Notes under the pieces: model-generated
The model's database searches: none
Told to the model about the DNA's origin: nothing
What the model saw: the letters and a program-made list of their open reading frames with translations, nothing else
Program-made: the position numbers and the translations under genes
In this document: positions 38,771 to 48,438 of the stretch, piece by piece
Layout of the letters: each line of letters opens with the position of its first letter
How positions within the stretch are numbered: position 1 is the first letter of the stretch
Assembly: GCA_022791945.1 (NCBI GenBank)
Contig: JAAVZY010000072.1
Coordinates: forward strand, 1-64,000
Source: Oscillospiraceae bacterium
GTDB taxonomy: Bacteria > Bacillota > Clostridia > Oscillospirales > Ruminococcaceae
DNA: 64,000 nucleotides
Reading direction: 5' to 3'

Positions 38771-39991
38771 TCACTCTTCCTCGTCCTCCTGAAGCAGCTC
38801 CGCGTCTACCAGGGCGCCGAAGGAGACGGACTCTTTGCCGTAGCGGGCGCGCACCTGATCCAGGGCGCTCTCCAGACGTTCGCGGCGTTCACGGCGCTCG
38901 AAGCTGTTCCCGCCCTCCAGGCTGAGCTGCTCGCCGATGTCCTGATCCGTCAGATTCACGCCGGTGATGGTCAGCATCCGGATGGGAGCGCTCAGGTTCC
39001 AGGAGGCCCGGATCAGCTCCAGGGCCAGCTGATAGATTTCACGGGCTGCATTGGTGGGGTGGCCGACAGCCTTTTGACGCTGGATCACAGAGAGGTCCGC
39101 AGACTTGATCTGCACCTGGACGGTCTGGCACTTGAGCCCCTGCCGCCGGAGACGGGACGCCACCTCGTCCGCCAGGGCCAGCGTTCCCACCCGGATATCC
39201 TCCAGACCGATCAGATTCCGCCGGAAGGTGACGCTGTGCCCAACGGATTTCACCTCCCGGACGTCCGAGGTCAGCCGGACCGGCTCGGTATCCAGGCCGT
39301 TGGCGTTCCGCCAGAGCGCGGCGCCGGTTTTTCCCAGATGCTTTTCCAGAAAGCGCTGGTCGCACGCCGCCAGCTCCCCAATGGTGGATATGCCGAATTT
39401 GGCAAGCACCGCCTGGGTGGCCTTTCCCACAAAGAAAAGCTCCGACACCGGAAGCGGATAAAGGATCTGCCGGTAGTTCTCCCGGGTAATGACTGTGGTT
39501 GCGTCCGGCTTTTTGTAGTCACTCCCCATTTTGGCAAAGAACTTGTTGAAGGAAACCCCTACAGAGATGGTCAGTCCCAGCTCCGAGCGGATCCGGTTCC
39601 GGAGGGCGTCGGCGATGGTTTTGCCGTCGCCGAACAGGAGACGGCTGCGGGTGACGTCCAGCCAGGATTCGTCAATGCTGAAGGGCTCCACCCGATCGGT
39701 GTATTCCTGATAGATTTCGTTGACCAGCCTGGAATATCTGGCATACTCCCCCCGGCGGGGCGGTACGAGTACCAGTTCCGGACATTTCTGCCGCGCCTGC
39801 CAGACAGTTTCGGCAGTCTGAATGCCGAACGCCTTGGCAGGCTCGTTTTTCGCCAGAATGATCCCGTGCCGGTTTTTGGGATTCCCGCAGACCGCCATGG
39901 GGACGCTCCTCAGCTCCGGCCGGAACAGCAGCTCCACAGAGGCGTAGAACCCGTTGCAGTCACAATGCAGAATCGTACGCTCCTCCTCCAT
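38771..39991 (-). CDS. dinB: DNA polymerase IV (Y family)
   Basis: ILHCDCNGFYASVELLFRPELRSVPMAVCGNPKNRHGIILAKNEPAKAFGI; EPFSIDESWLDVT; ISVGVSFNKFFAKMGSDYKKP. Confidence 0.95.
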   Translation of the reverse strand: MEEERTILHCDCNGFYASVELLFRPELRSVPMAVCGNPKNRHGIILAKNEPAKAFGIQTAETVWQARQKCPELVLVPPRRGEYARYSRLVNEIYQEYTDRVEPFSIDESWLDVTRSRLLFGDGKTIADALRNRIRSELGLTISVGVSFNKFFAKMGSDYKKPDATTVITRENYRQILYPLPVSELFFVGKATQAVLAKFGISTIGELAACDQRFLEKHLGKTGAALWRNANGLDTEPVRLTSDVREVKSVGHSVTFRRNLIGLEDIRVGTLALADEVASRLRRQGLKCQTVQVQIKSADLSVIQRQKAVGHPTNAAREIYQLALELIRASWNLSAPIRMLTITGVNLTDQDIGEQLSLEGGNSFERRERRERLESALDQVRARYGKESVSFGALVDAELLQEDEEE

Positions 39992-40010
39992 GGCTCTCTC
40001 CTTCCTCTAA

Positions 40011-40099
40011 GAATCTGTATGTTGGAATCTCTGCACGGTTGGTAAGGGCAAGGCCGCAAGCCGCGAGAGCAGAGCTCTCGCGGCCTTCCGAACAGGCTC
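40011..40099. repeat. Short hairpin-mosaic locus M with IS5-like ends
   Basis: TAA|GAATCTGTATGTTGGAATCTCTGC...gcgagagcagagctctcgc...CGAACAGGCTC|TGA. Confidence 0.75.
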
Positions 40100-40227
40100 T
40101 GATGATAATGATTGTACACCCGCTGTTCTTCTTTCGCAAGTCTCTGCGGCAGGACCCTGGCGCCTGCCTGGGGAACGCCTCTCACGGGCGCTTGCTCCTT
40201 GTCATTGTTTCGTAATCAATTTTTCAC

Positions 40228-40256
40228 TTAACAAAGCGGCATTCCCATGGTATAAT
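40228..40256 (+). promoter_or_regulatory. Sigma-A type promoter
   Basis: TTAACA - 17 nt - TATAAT upstream of the PBP gene. Confidence 0.6.
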
Positions 40257-40393
40257 AGGCCCAGGGCATTTCTATTTTGGGATGGCCGATTATACCGCCG
40301 CGCTGCGCTTGATGGTATAATGGCAGGATGGAACAGCCTGCGGAAAGACTCTTGACGCCTTTCCGCTGATCCCGAGACTTCTGGGAAGGAGAG

Positions 40394-42742
40394 ATGGATA
40401 TGGACAAAAGGGCTTCGCGGCACGATTCCTCCGCACGGGTTGTTCGAACCTCGAAACCCTCCCGCCGCAGAAAGCGCCCGGCCAGCAAGGCCCGCCGTAT
40501 CGCCGGCGCCCTCTTCGGCACCATCGGCAAGATCATTCTGTCGGTAATTCTGGTACTCACCATCACCGGCTGTATCGTTGGCACTGTGCTCACCGTCTAC
40601 GTTATGCAGTTTATCAACGCAGAGGCCGTTCTGGATCTCAACGATCTCAAAATGAGCTACACCTCCGTTATGTACGGCCTGGATCAGGATGGGAACAGCG
40701 TGGAGGTTCAGCGGATCTATGAGGGCGGCGAAAACCGGATCTGGGTGGACTTCAACGACATCCCCGACGTGGTCTGGCAGGCCTTCGTCAGCGTGGAGGA
40801 CGAGCGGTTCTTCCAGCATGAGGGCGTGGACTTCAAGCGCACCCTGGGCGCGGCCTTCAACGAGTTCAAGCGGATCGTCCTCAACAGCGACGATTCCCGG
40901 TTCGGCGGCTCCACCATCACTCAGCAGCTCATCAAGCTCATCAATGGAGACACCTTCAACCGCACCATTGACATCAAGGTCAAGGAGCTCCTTACCTCCA
41001 TGAATCTGGAGCGGCACTATACCAAAAAACAGATTCTTGAGGTCTACCTGAACTATATCAACCTGGGCAACGGGGTCAACGGGGTCCAGGCCGCCGCCAA
41101 TTTCTACTTTGACAAGGATGTTTCCGAGCTGACTGTCAACGAGGCCGCTTCCCTGGCGGTCATTGCCAAGAATCCCAACCGGCTGAACCCCCTCTACAAC
41201 AAGCGCCCGTCCTCCGCCGATGAGACGGACTATGTGAAGCAGCGGGACAACCGCCGGAAATACTGTCTGGACAAGATGCTGGAGTTCAACTATATTTCCA
41301 CATCGGAGCACAAGCGGTTCTACAACACCTCTGTCAGCGTTAAGGAGAGCGAAACCGGCGAGATCCGCACCGTCGCTCAGAGCAGCGTTTATAACTGGTA
41401 CGAGGACGCGGTCTATCAGCAGGTGCTGGACGATATGCAAAGCCGGCTGGGGTACAGCGCGGAGTACGCCGAACAGGTCATGCGCACCGGCGGCCTGCGG
41501 ATCTATACCAATATGGACATCCAGGCGCAGGATATGCTGGAGGAAATGTTCGCCGATGATGAAACCTTCAAAATCGGGCCGGTGGATCTGGAAGCCGGAA
41601 TGCCTGACGCCGCCATGGTGATCATGGACTACGAGGGCAACGTGGTGGCTCTGGCCGGAGGCCGGGGGGAGAAAACCACCTCCCGGGTATTCAATCGGGC
41701 GACCCAGGCCGTGCAGATGTTCGGCTCCACCATCAAGCCCCTGAGCATCTACGCGCCGGCCATTGAGCGGGATCTGATCAACTGGTCCACCATGCTGGAC
41801 GACGCGCCTCAATTCATGCTGAACCAATACAAGGCGCCCATCGACACGCCCAATCCCGAGGAGCGCACCTGGCCCAACAACTATAACCGCCAGTACGACG
41901 GTCCTGTGACGATCGTCCGCGCTATCCGGGAATCCAAGAATACCGTCGCGGCCCGGCTGTGCTACATTCTGGGGCCGGAAACCTGCTTCCATTATCTGAC
42001 GGACAATTACGGCTTTTCCCACCTGGGAGGCGCGACCCTGGATCAGATGGCGCTGGGCAGCGCGGGCACCACGGTGCTGGAGGAAACCGCCGCCTTCGCG
42101 GTCTTTGGGAACGGAGGGTACTACACCCAGCCGAAGCTCTATTCCAAGGTGCTGGACGCGGACGGCAGGACGGTGCTGGACAATACCAGCATCAGCAAGC
42201 GAAAGGTACTCAGCAGCCAGACCGCCTATATTATGAACCGGGCGCTCCGGCAGGTAATTGTGGGGCCGAGAGGCTCCGGCTCCGGAGCCAATATGCAGGA
42301 TTACGAGGTGGTGGGCAAAACCGGCACCACCAACGAGACGGAAAACCTGCTCTTTATGGGCTGCACCCCCTACTATGTGGCGGGCATCCGGTACGGCAAC
42401 GACGACAACAAATCCATTCCCCAGTCTGTGAGCAATACCTATTCCCAGATGCGGGTATGGAACGACGTTATGACCCGGCTGCATACGGAGAAGGGCAAGA
42501 ATCCGGCTGTCTTTGAGCTTCCCTCCGAGGGGGTCGTCAGCCGTTCCTTCTGCACGGAAACCGGCGGTCTGGCGGGCGCGGAATGCACCCATACGGAGGT
42601 AGGCTACTACAAGCTTGGAAAGGAGCCCAGCCAGTGCCCTGGCCATGAGCCGGAGGAGGGCGATCTGACTGCTCCGCCCATTCCCGGAGAGTCGGTCGTG
42701 CTGCCTCCGGAGGACGGCGGGGACGCTGTGATCATCAACTAG
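40394..42742 (+). CDS. Class A penicillin-binding protein (transglycosylase/transpeptidase)
   Basis: VSVEDERFFQHEGVDFKRTLGAAFNEF; GGSTITQQLIKL; MFGSTIKPLSIYAPAIE; VGKTGTTNE. Confidence 0.95.
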   Translation: MDMDKRASRHDSSARVVRTSKPSRRRKRPASKARRIAGALFGTIGKIILSVILVLTITGCIVGTVLTVYVMQFINAEAVLDLNDLKMSYTSVMYGLDQDGNSVEVQRIYEGGENRIWVDFNDIPDVVWQAFVSVEDERFFQHEGVDFKRTLGAAFNEFKRIVLNSDDSRFGGSTITQQLIKLINGDTFNRTIDIKVKELLTSMNLERHYTKKQILEVYLNYINLGNGVNGVQAAANFYFDKDVSELTVNEAASLAVIAKNPNRLNPLYNKRPSSADETDYVKQRDNRRKYCLDKMLEFNYISTSEHKRFYNTSVSVKESETGEIRTVAQSSVYNWYEDAVYQQVLDDMQSRLGYSAEYAEQVMRTGGLRIYTNMDIQAQDMLEEMFADDETFKIGPVDLEAGMPDAAMVIMDYEGNVVALAGGRGEKTTSRVFNRATQAVQMFGSTIKPLSIYAPAIERDLINWSTMLDDAPQFMLNQYKAPIDTPNPEERTWPNNYNRQYDGPVTIVRAIRESKNTVAARLCYILGPETCFHYLTDNYGFSHLGGATLDQMALGSAGTTVLEETAAFAVFGNGGYYTQPKLYSKVLDADGRTVLDNTSISKRKVLSSQTAYIMNRALRQVIVGPRGSGSGANMQDYEVVGKTGTTNETENLLFMGCTPYYVAGIRYGNDDNKSIPQSVSNTYSQMRVWNDVMTRLHTEKGKNPAVFELPSEGVVSRSFCTETGGLAGAECTHTEVGYYKLGKEPSQCPGHEPEEGDLTAPPIPGESVVLPPEDGGDAVIIN

Positions 42743-42821
42743 GAAGGCGCTCCCCGGGCCTTACGGCAACGCAGAACCCCAACAGACACAATCGTTATTA
42801 CGATAGAAGGAGGGATGACCT

Positions 42822-43634
42822 GTGAAAACAGGCGTCGTACTGCATTATAGTGAAAGGCTGCCGGAGGATTTCCGCTGGTGCGTGGAAAACCGGATTCCTA
42901 CCTGTCAGCTCTCTGTTCCGCCGGAGCAGGAGACTGCGGAAACAGCGGAGCGGATCGTTGCCGCCTGCCGGGAATCCGGCATGGAGATCACCGCTCTGGT
43001 GGGAACCTGGAGCGGCCCCAATGAGTGGAATTTCCGCCAGGGCCCCCAGACCCTGGGCATAGTCCCTGCGGCGTATCGGTATGCCCGGATGCAGGAGCTG
43101 GTCCGCTGCGCGGAGCTGGCCCGGATGCTGGAGGTACCCGGCGTCTGCACCCATATGGGCTTCATCCCCGAGAACCCCAACGATCCTGCTTATGGGGAGT
43201 TTGTGGGCGCTGCCCGCTGGCTGGCCGGCGCTTTCCGGGCGCGGGGAATCGGCCTGTATTTTGAGACTGGGCAGGAAACCCCTGTGACGCTTCTCCGGGT
43301 ACTGGGCGACATTGGCGCGGAAAACACCGGGCTGAACTTTGATCCTGCCAACCTGCTGATGTACGGCAAGGCCAATCCCATTGACGCACTGGATGTGGTG
43401 GGCCGCTATGTGCGCGGCGTCCATGCAAAGGACGGGGAATATCCCACCGATGGGTACAGCCTGGGCCGGGAGATGCCTATGGGGCAGGGCCGCGTCGGCT
43501 TTCCCGCTTTTGTGGCAAAGCTGAAGGAAATCGGCTATGACGGCGCGCTGACCATCGAGCGGGAGATCTCCGGCCCCCAGCAGAAAAACGATGTGCTGAC
43601 GGCCAACGGCATGCTCCTGGATCTGATTGGCTGA
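42822..43634 (+). CDS. Sugar phosphate isomerase/epimerase (TIM barrel); GTG start
   Basis: GVCTHMGFIPENPNDPAYGEFVGAARWLAGAFRARGIGLYFETGQE; GLNFDPANLLMYGKANPIDALDVVGRYVRGVHAKDG. Confidence 0.9.
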   Translation: MKTGVVLHYSERLPEDFRWCVENRIPTCQLSVPPEQETAETAERIVAACRESGMEITALVGTWSGPNEWNFRQGPQTLGIVPAAYRYARMQELVRCAELARMLEVPGVCTHMGFIPENPNDPAYGEFVGAARWLAGAFRARGIGLYFETGQETPVTLLRVLGDIGAENTGLNFDPANLLMYGKANPIDALDVVGRYVRGVHAKDGEYPTDGYSLGREMPMGQGRVGFPAFVAKLKEIGYDGALTIEREISGPQQKNDVLTANGMLLDLIG

Positions 43635-43650
43635 TCCTACAGAAGGAAAA

Positions 43651-43685
43651 CATGTCGTATATACCGCATAGGTATATACGACATG
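43651..43685. terminator. Perfect 15-bp AT-rich hairpin
   Basis: catgtcgtatatacc-gcata-ggtatatacgacatg. Confidence 0.6.
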
Positions 43686-43695
43686 CAATCGTAAA

Positions 43696-43725
43696 CAAAC
43701 AGCCTGCCGGAAGGCAGGCTGTTTG
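43696..43725. terminator. Hairpin terminator-like structure
   Basis: caaacagcctgcc-ggaa-ggcaggctgtttg, perfect 13-bp stem. Confidence 0.75.
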
Positions 43726-43742
43726 AGATCTCTAGGGCGTCG

Positions 43743-44142
43743 AAGGGCAAGAGCTCGAGGCTCTGCCTCGAGCTCCGCCAAGGGGAATCCCGTCTTTTTA
43801 AGGGCGTAAAGGGGTGGGGGTTTAAGTCTGCACAGACTTGTTACTCCCTGCCTCGCTGATACTCCCTTCAGGGACGATCGCCCGCCTACCCATTTTTTCG
43901 TAAAGAAAAAATTCATCCCAACAGGCGGCGCAAAGATTACCTCGCGCGCAGAGGGGAGCTTTTTTCTTTACGAAAAAAGCGTACTGCGGGAATCAGACTG
44001 CCTGCGTGGCAGACGTTTGGAAGTCTGTACAGACTTAACCCCACCCCTTTTCCGCCCTTCAAAAGCCCTTAAAAAGATGGGATTCCAAAGGGACGCGTCC
44101 CTTTGGCAGAGCGCGAGACAGCGTCTCGCGGCCTTGCCCTTC
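43743..44142. repeat. Hairpin-mosaic locus N
   Basis: ctcgaggctctgcctcgag; attttttcgtaaagaaaaaat; gcttttttctttacgaaaaaagc; ccaaagggacgcgtccctttgg; gcgagacagcgtctcgc. Confidence 0.92.
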
Positions 44143-44253
44143 CGAACACGCAGAGATCTCAGCGGAGGTGAAGCCTTTTCTGCGGGTTACTTGAACATGT
44201 GAGGAAAGTATGGTACTCTATAAAGGACGCAGTATTGGAAAGGATGGATCTAT

Positions 44254-44679
44254 GTGCCCTCTGAAAATCTGACGGTGGCCCGCATTTTGAATATACTGGC
44301 ATGGGTCGTGCTGGTTCTGGGAGGAATCTGCGCTGCTACGGCGCTCTTCCTGACGCCGGCGTTTACCCTGCAGACAGTTCTCCTCCTGATTCTTGCTCTG
44401 GCGGGACTGCTGATTGCCTTTGTCTCGCTGAATGTGCTGGCCCGGATACTCAAAACCGTTACCTATCTGTACCAGCTTTCCTGGGAACAGTTCAAGGAGC
44501 TGGGAGACGACATTGATCTGCTGGACGGTTCCTTCGATGGATCCGACGGTCCTCAGTGCGGCTACTGCGGAGCCCTGATTCAAAAGGGAATGGAGAAATG
44601 CCCCCGCTGCGGAAAGCCTCTTTCGGAAGCCCCCGGCGGAGCGTCCGGCCCGGACAAGCCCAGTCTGGAAGCGAGGTGA
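44254..44679 (+). CDS. Membrane protein with C-terminal zinc ribbon; GTG start
   Basis: Two TM stretches; CGYCGALIQKGMEKCPRCGKPL. Confidence 0.75.
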   Translation: MPSENLTVARILNILAWVVLVLGGICAATALFLTPAFTLQTVLLLILALAGLLIAFVSLNVLARILKTVTYLYQLSWEQFKELGDDIDLLDGSFDGSDGPQCGYCGALIQKGMEKCPRCGKPLSEAPGGASGPDKPSLEAR

Positions 44680-44684
44680 TGACC

Positions 44685-44807
44685 ATGGGACGCGGATTGG
44701 CGATCGCCGCTTTTATCATCGGCGTGGTTTCTGTGCTCTGCGGCGCCGCCGCTACGGTTTTGGGCGCTGTTGGAATGTATCAAAACCGCTGGCCGAAAAA
44801 TACCTGA
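44685..44807 (+). CDS. 40-aa single-TM small protein
   Basis: MGRGLAIAAFIIGVVSVLCGAAATVLGAVGMYQNRWPKNT, RBS GAGGTG nearby. Confidence 0.5.
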   Translation: MGRGLAIAAFIIGVVSVLCGAAATVLGAVGMYQNRWPKNT

Positions 44808-44817
44808 TCAAACAACG

Positions 44818-44844
44818 GAGAGGAATGGGCTGCCCATTCCTCTC
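44818..44844. terminator. Bidirectional terminator between convergent genes
   Basis: gagaggaatgggctgcccattcctctc. Confidence 0.8.
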
Positions 44845-45038
44845 TACTCTTCGTCCATATCGTCGCAGTCCTCTATCTTGATCGGCCCGTGCAGGCGTTC
44901 GTATTCCCCAATGTGAGCCGCCAGAATCTGTTCGATTTCTTTATTGGTCGAGCGGCCGTGTTTGGCTGCGATTGCCTTGATCTTTTGTATGGTGGATGGT
45001 TCAATCCGCAGGGGGAATGCGCTTGGCTGCTTTCCCAT
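44844..45038 (-). CDS. Arc/RHH-like DNA-binding small protein
   Basis: FPLRIEPSTIQKIKAIAAKHGRSTNKEIEQILAAHIGEYERLHG. Confidence 0.7.
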   Translation of the reverse strand: MGKQPSAFPLRIEPSTIQKIKAIAAKHGRSTNKEIEQILAAHIGEYERLHGPIKIEDCDDMDEE

Positions 45039-45385
45039 TTGATCACCTCCTGAAACTATTATAAATCACCAGCGGCAATTCTTCAAATTTAGATGTCACA
45101 TTAACATCACTCTGCCAGCGCCCTTTTTGAGCGGCGGATTTGCGCAGAAAAGCGGGCCCGCCCGGCCCGCCCGCTGTCTCTTTCGGGACAGGCGCTCAAT
45201 AAAATTTCATCCATCCGACTGCGGGCACTTGTTCTGAAAGGGACTTTATGGTATGCTGTTAGATATATATAAAATGCGGAGCGGGCGTTGATCGCAGAAT
45301 TCCCGCCGGGACTGATTCCCCCCAAAGCCCCCTCCGGACTGAAAAATCCTATCGCTTCAGACATAACGAAAGGACGGGAAATACA

Positions 45386-46687
45386 ATGGAACACTATTAC
45401 CAGCCTGAGATTGAATGCGCGTCCCAGGAACAGATCCGCCAGTGGCAGAGCCAGCGGCTGGTACAGACCGTTCACCGGGTGTATGAGAACGTCCCCTACT
45501 ACCGGGAAAAAATGAAGGCCAAGGGCGTGGAGCCCGGAGACATCAAATCCGCAGAGGATCTCCGCTTCCTTCCCTTCCTCACCAAGGACGATCTCCGGGA
45601 CGCTTATCCCTACGGCCTCATGGCTGCGCCTCTTAGCGACTGCGTCCGCATCCAGTCCACCAGCGGCACCACCGGACGCCGGGTCGTGGCCTTCTACACC
45701 CAGCACGACCTGGATCTCTGGGAGGACTGCTGCGCCCGGGCCATCATGGCCGCAGGCGGCACCAAGGAGGACGTGGTCCACGTCTGCTACGGCTACGGCC
45801 TGTTCACCGGCGGTCCCGGCCTCAACGGCGGCTCTCACAGGGTGGGCTCCCTGACCCTGCCCATGTCCTCCGGCAACACCGACCGGCAAATCCAGTTCAT
45901 GTGCGATCTGGGCTCCACCATCCTTTGCTGCACCCCCTCCTATGCCGCCTATCTGGCGGAAACCATCTGCGAACGGGGCCTGCGGGATCAGATCAAGCTC
46001 AAGGCCGGCATCTTCGGCGCGGAGGCCTGGAGCGAGGAAATGCGCCAGGACATTCAGGATAAGCTGGGCATCAAGGCCTACGATATCTACGGCCTGACGG
46101 AAATCTCCGGTCCCGGCGTCTCCTTCGAGTGCAGCGAACAGACCGGTATGCATATCAACGAGGATCACTTCATTGCCGAAATCATCGATCCCAACACCGG
46201 CGAGGTCCTCCCCGAGGGCTCCAAGGGAGAGCTGGTGTTCACCAGCATCACCAAGGAGGCCTTCCCCCTGCTCCGCTACCGCACCCGGGATATCTGCGTC
46301 CTCACCCGGAAGCCCTGCTCCTGCGGGCGCACCCATGTGAAAATGAGCAAGCCCATGGGCCGCAGCGACGATATGCTCATCGTGAAGGGAGTCAACGTGT
46401 TCCCCTCCCAGATTGAGACGGTGCTGCTGAACAAGGGCTATCCCGCCAATTATCAGATTGTTGTCAGCCGGGAGAACAACAGCGATCGGCTGGAGGTACT
46501 GGTGGAGATGACCCCGGAGATGTTCTCCGACTCGGTGAGCCTGATCAACCAAAAGGAGCGGGAGCTCATCGAAGCGCTGAAATCTATGCTGGGCATCTAC
46601 GCCGCCGTCAAGCTGGTGGCGCCCAAGTCCATTGCCCGGAGCGAGGGCAAGGCTGTCCGCATCATCGACAACCGCAAGCTGTATTGA
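45386..46687 (+). CDS. Phenylacetate-CoA ligase family protein
   Basis: IQSTSGTTGRRVVAFYT; YDIYGLTEISGPGVSFECSEQTGMHINEDHF; SDDMLIVKGVNVFPSQIE. Confidence 0.95.
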   Translation: MEHYYQPEIECASQEQIRQWQSQRLVQTVHRVYENVPYYREKMKAKGVEPGDIKSAEDLRFLPFLTKDDLRDAYPYGLMAAPLSDCVRIQSTSGTTGRRVVAFYTQHDLDLWEDCCARAIMAAGGTKEDVVHVCYGYGLFTGGPGLNGGSHRVGSLTLPMSSGNTDRQIQFMCDLGSTILCCTPSYAAYLAETICERGLRDQIKLKAGIFGAEAWSEEMRQDIQDKLGIKAYDIYGLTEISGPGVSFECSEQTGMHINEDHFIAEIIDPNTGEVLPEGSKGELVFTSITKEAFPLLRYRTRDICVLTRKPCSCGRTHVKMSKPMGRSDDMLIVKGVNVFPSQIETVLLNKGYPANYQIVVSRENNSDRLEVLVEMTPEMFSDSVSLINQKERELIEALKSMLGIYAAVKLVAPKSIARSEGKAVRIIDNRKLY

Positions 46688-46729
46688 GACAGCTGACATC
46701 ATTGAGACAGAGGAAAGGAGCGATCCACC

Positions 46730-47170
46730 ATGACTGTCAAGCAAATCAGTATTTTCCTGGAAAACCGGCCCGGCCGGCTGTCCGAGCTCACCGGCCTGCT
46801 GGAGCAGAACCAGCTGAATCTGCGTGCCCTCTCCCTGGCGGAAACCACGGACTTCGGCATCCTGCGGATCATTGTCAGCGATCCCTATCAGGCAGTGACC
46901 GTGCTGAAGGAAGCCGGGTATGTCTGCTCTGTTACCAAGGTGCTGGCCGTGGAGCTGCCCGACCGGCCCGGCGGTCTGTTTGACGTGCTGCGGGTGCTGG
47001 GGGAGGGCGGGGTGAACCTGGAATACACCTATGCCTTCACCGCCCGGAAGAAGGGCGCCGCCTGCCTGATCCTGCGGGTGGCGGACAACGACGCCGCCAT
47101 TGAGGTGCTGGGCAAAAACGGCGTCCGGCCTCTCTGTCAGGAGGAGCTCAACGATCTGTTCGACGACTGA
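46730..47170 (+). CDS. Tandem ACT domain protein
   Basis: VKQISIFLENRPGRLSELTGLLEQNQLNLRALSLAETTDFGILRIIV; VELPDRPGGLFDVLRVLGEGGVNLEYTYAF. Confidence 0.92.
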   Translation: MTVKQISIFLENRPGRLSELTGLLEQNQLNLRALSLAETTDFGILRIIVSDPYQAVTVLKEAGYVCSVTKVLAVELPDRPGGLFDVLRVLGEGGVNLEYTYAFTARKKGAACLILRVADNDAAIEVLGKNGVRPLCQEELNDLFDD

Positions 47171-47226
47171 ACCCCATTCGCAAACAAAGCCGCGCTCTGC
47201 GGCAGGCAGTTGAAAGGATGATACAA

Positions 47227-48345
47227 ATGCTGATGAACGAGTACAAGCAGACCGGCCTGAAGGTATCCGGACTGGGCATGGGCTGTATGCGGCTTCCTCA
47301 GAACGAGGACGGAAGCATCGACTATGAGGCCGGGTTTGCCATGGTGGACTATGCCCTGGCCCACGGGGTCAACTACTTCGACACCGCCTATGGCTACCAC
47401 GGAGGCAAGTCCGAGGGCTTTGTGGGCGCGGCTCTGAAGCGCCACCCCCGGGAGAGCTTCCTGCTGGCCTCCAAGATGCCCGGCTGGATGGTGAAGGAGT
47501 ACGCGGACGTGGAGCGCATCTTCCAGGAGCAGCTGGATCGCTGTCAGGTGGAATACTTTGATTTCTATCTCTGCCACGCCCTGAGCGCCAGCGGCCTGGA
47601 GATCTACGACAAGGTGGAGATCCTGCCCTTCCTGAACCGGATGCGGAAGGAAGGAAAGATCCGGCGGCTGGGCTTCTCCTTCCATGACAGCCCGGAGGTG
47701 CTGAAACGGATCTGCGCCATGAACGACTGGGATTTCGCCCAGCTCCAGCTGAATTATCTGGACTGGATCGCCCAGGACGCCAAGGGCCAGTATGAGATTC
47801 TCACGGAGCGGGGGATTCCCTGCGTGGTGATGGAGCCGGTGCGGGGCGGCGCCCTGGCCCAGCTCAGCCCGGACGCCAGCGCCCTGCTGAAGGACGCCCG
47901 GCCCGCGGACAGCACAGCCTCCTGGGCCATCCGGTTCGCGGCCTCCCTGCCCAATGTGCTGACGGTGCTCTCCGGCATGTCCAATATGGAGCAGATGGAG
48001 GACAACGTAAAGACCATGTCGGACTTCCAGCCCCTGAGCGAGGCGGAGCGGGAGACGCTGATGAAGGCCCTGGAGCTCTACCGGGCCAACGCGACGATCC
48101 CCTGCACCGGCTGCCGGTACTGCATGGACTGTCCGGCGGGCGTGGACATTCCCGGCGTGTTCAAGGCCTATAACCACTATGGCATTGAACGGAACGGCCA
48201 GAAATTCCTGGAGGAATACAAGGCCCTGGAGGGGCGCCAGGCGGATCTGTGCGTGTCCTGCGGTGCCTGCCAGAGGGTGTGCCCCCAGGCCATCCACATC
48301 CCGGACCGCATGAAGGAAATCGCCTCCCTGGCCGCCAAGCTGTAG
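47227..48345 (+). CDS. Aldo/keto reductase with C-terminal 4Fe-4S cluster motifs
   Basis: VSGLGMGCMRLP; YFDTAYGYHGGKSE; CTGCRYCMDCPAGVDIP; CVSCGACQRVCPQAIHIP. Confidence 0.93.
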   Translation: MLMNEYKQTGLKVSGLGMGCMRLPQNEDGSIDYEAGFAMVDYALAHGVNYFDTAYGYHGGKSEGFVGAALKRHPRESFLLASKMPGWMVKEYADVERIFQEQLDRCQVEYFDFYLCHALSASGLEIYDKVEILPFLNRMRKEGKIRRLGFSFHDSPEVLKRICAMNDWDFAQLQLNYLDWIAQDAKGQYEILTERGIPCVVMEPVRGGALAQLSPDASALLKDARPADSTASWAIRFAASLPNVLTVLSGMSNMEQMEDNVKTMSDFQPLSEAERETLMKALELYRANATIPCTGCRYCMDCPAGVDIPGVFKAYNHYGIERNGQKFLEEYKALEGRQADLCVSCGACQRVCPQAIHIPDRMKEIASLAAKL

Positions 48346-48355
48346 CCGACGGGGA

Positions 48356-48405
48356 AAGACCTTGGGGACTCCGTCCCCAAGCCCCTTGGCGGAGGTCTTT
48401 CCCTT
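48356..48405. repeat. Short hairpin-mosaic unit O (variant stem)
   Basis: cttggggactccgtccccaag then ccccttggcggaggtctt. Confidence 0.8.
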
Positions 48406-48438
48406 CGGGCTGCATACTTGGATAAAGGACGGCGAAAG

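Noticed and set aside
40202-42646. 814-aa minus-strand ORF antisense to the PBP gene
   Set aside because: Overlaps a well-supported class A PBP; no domain signature
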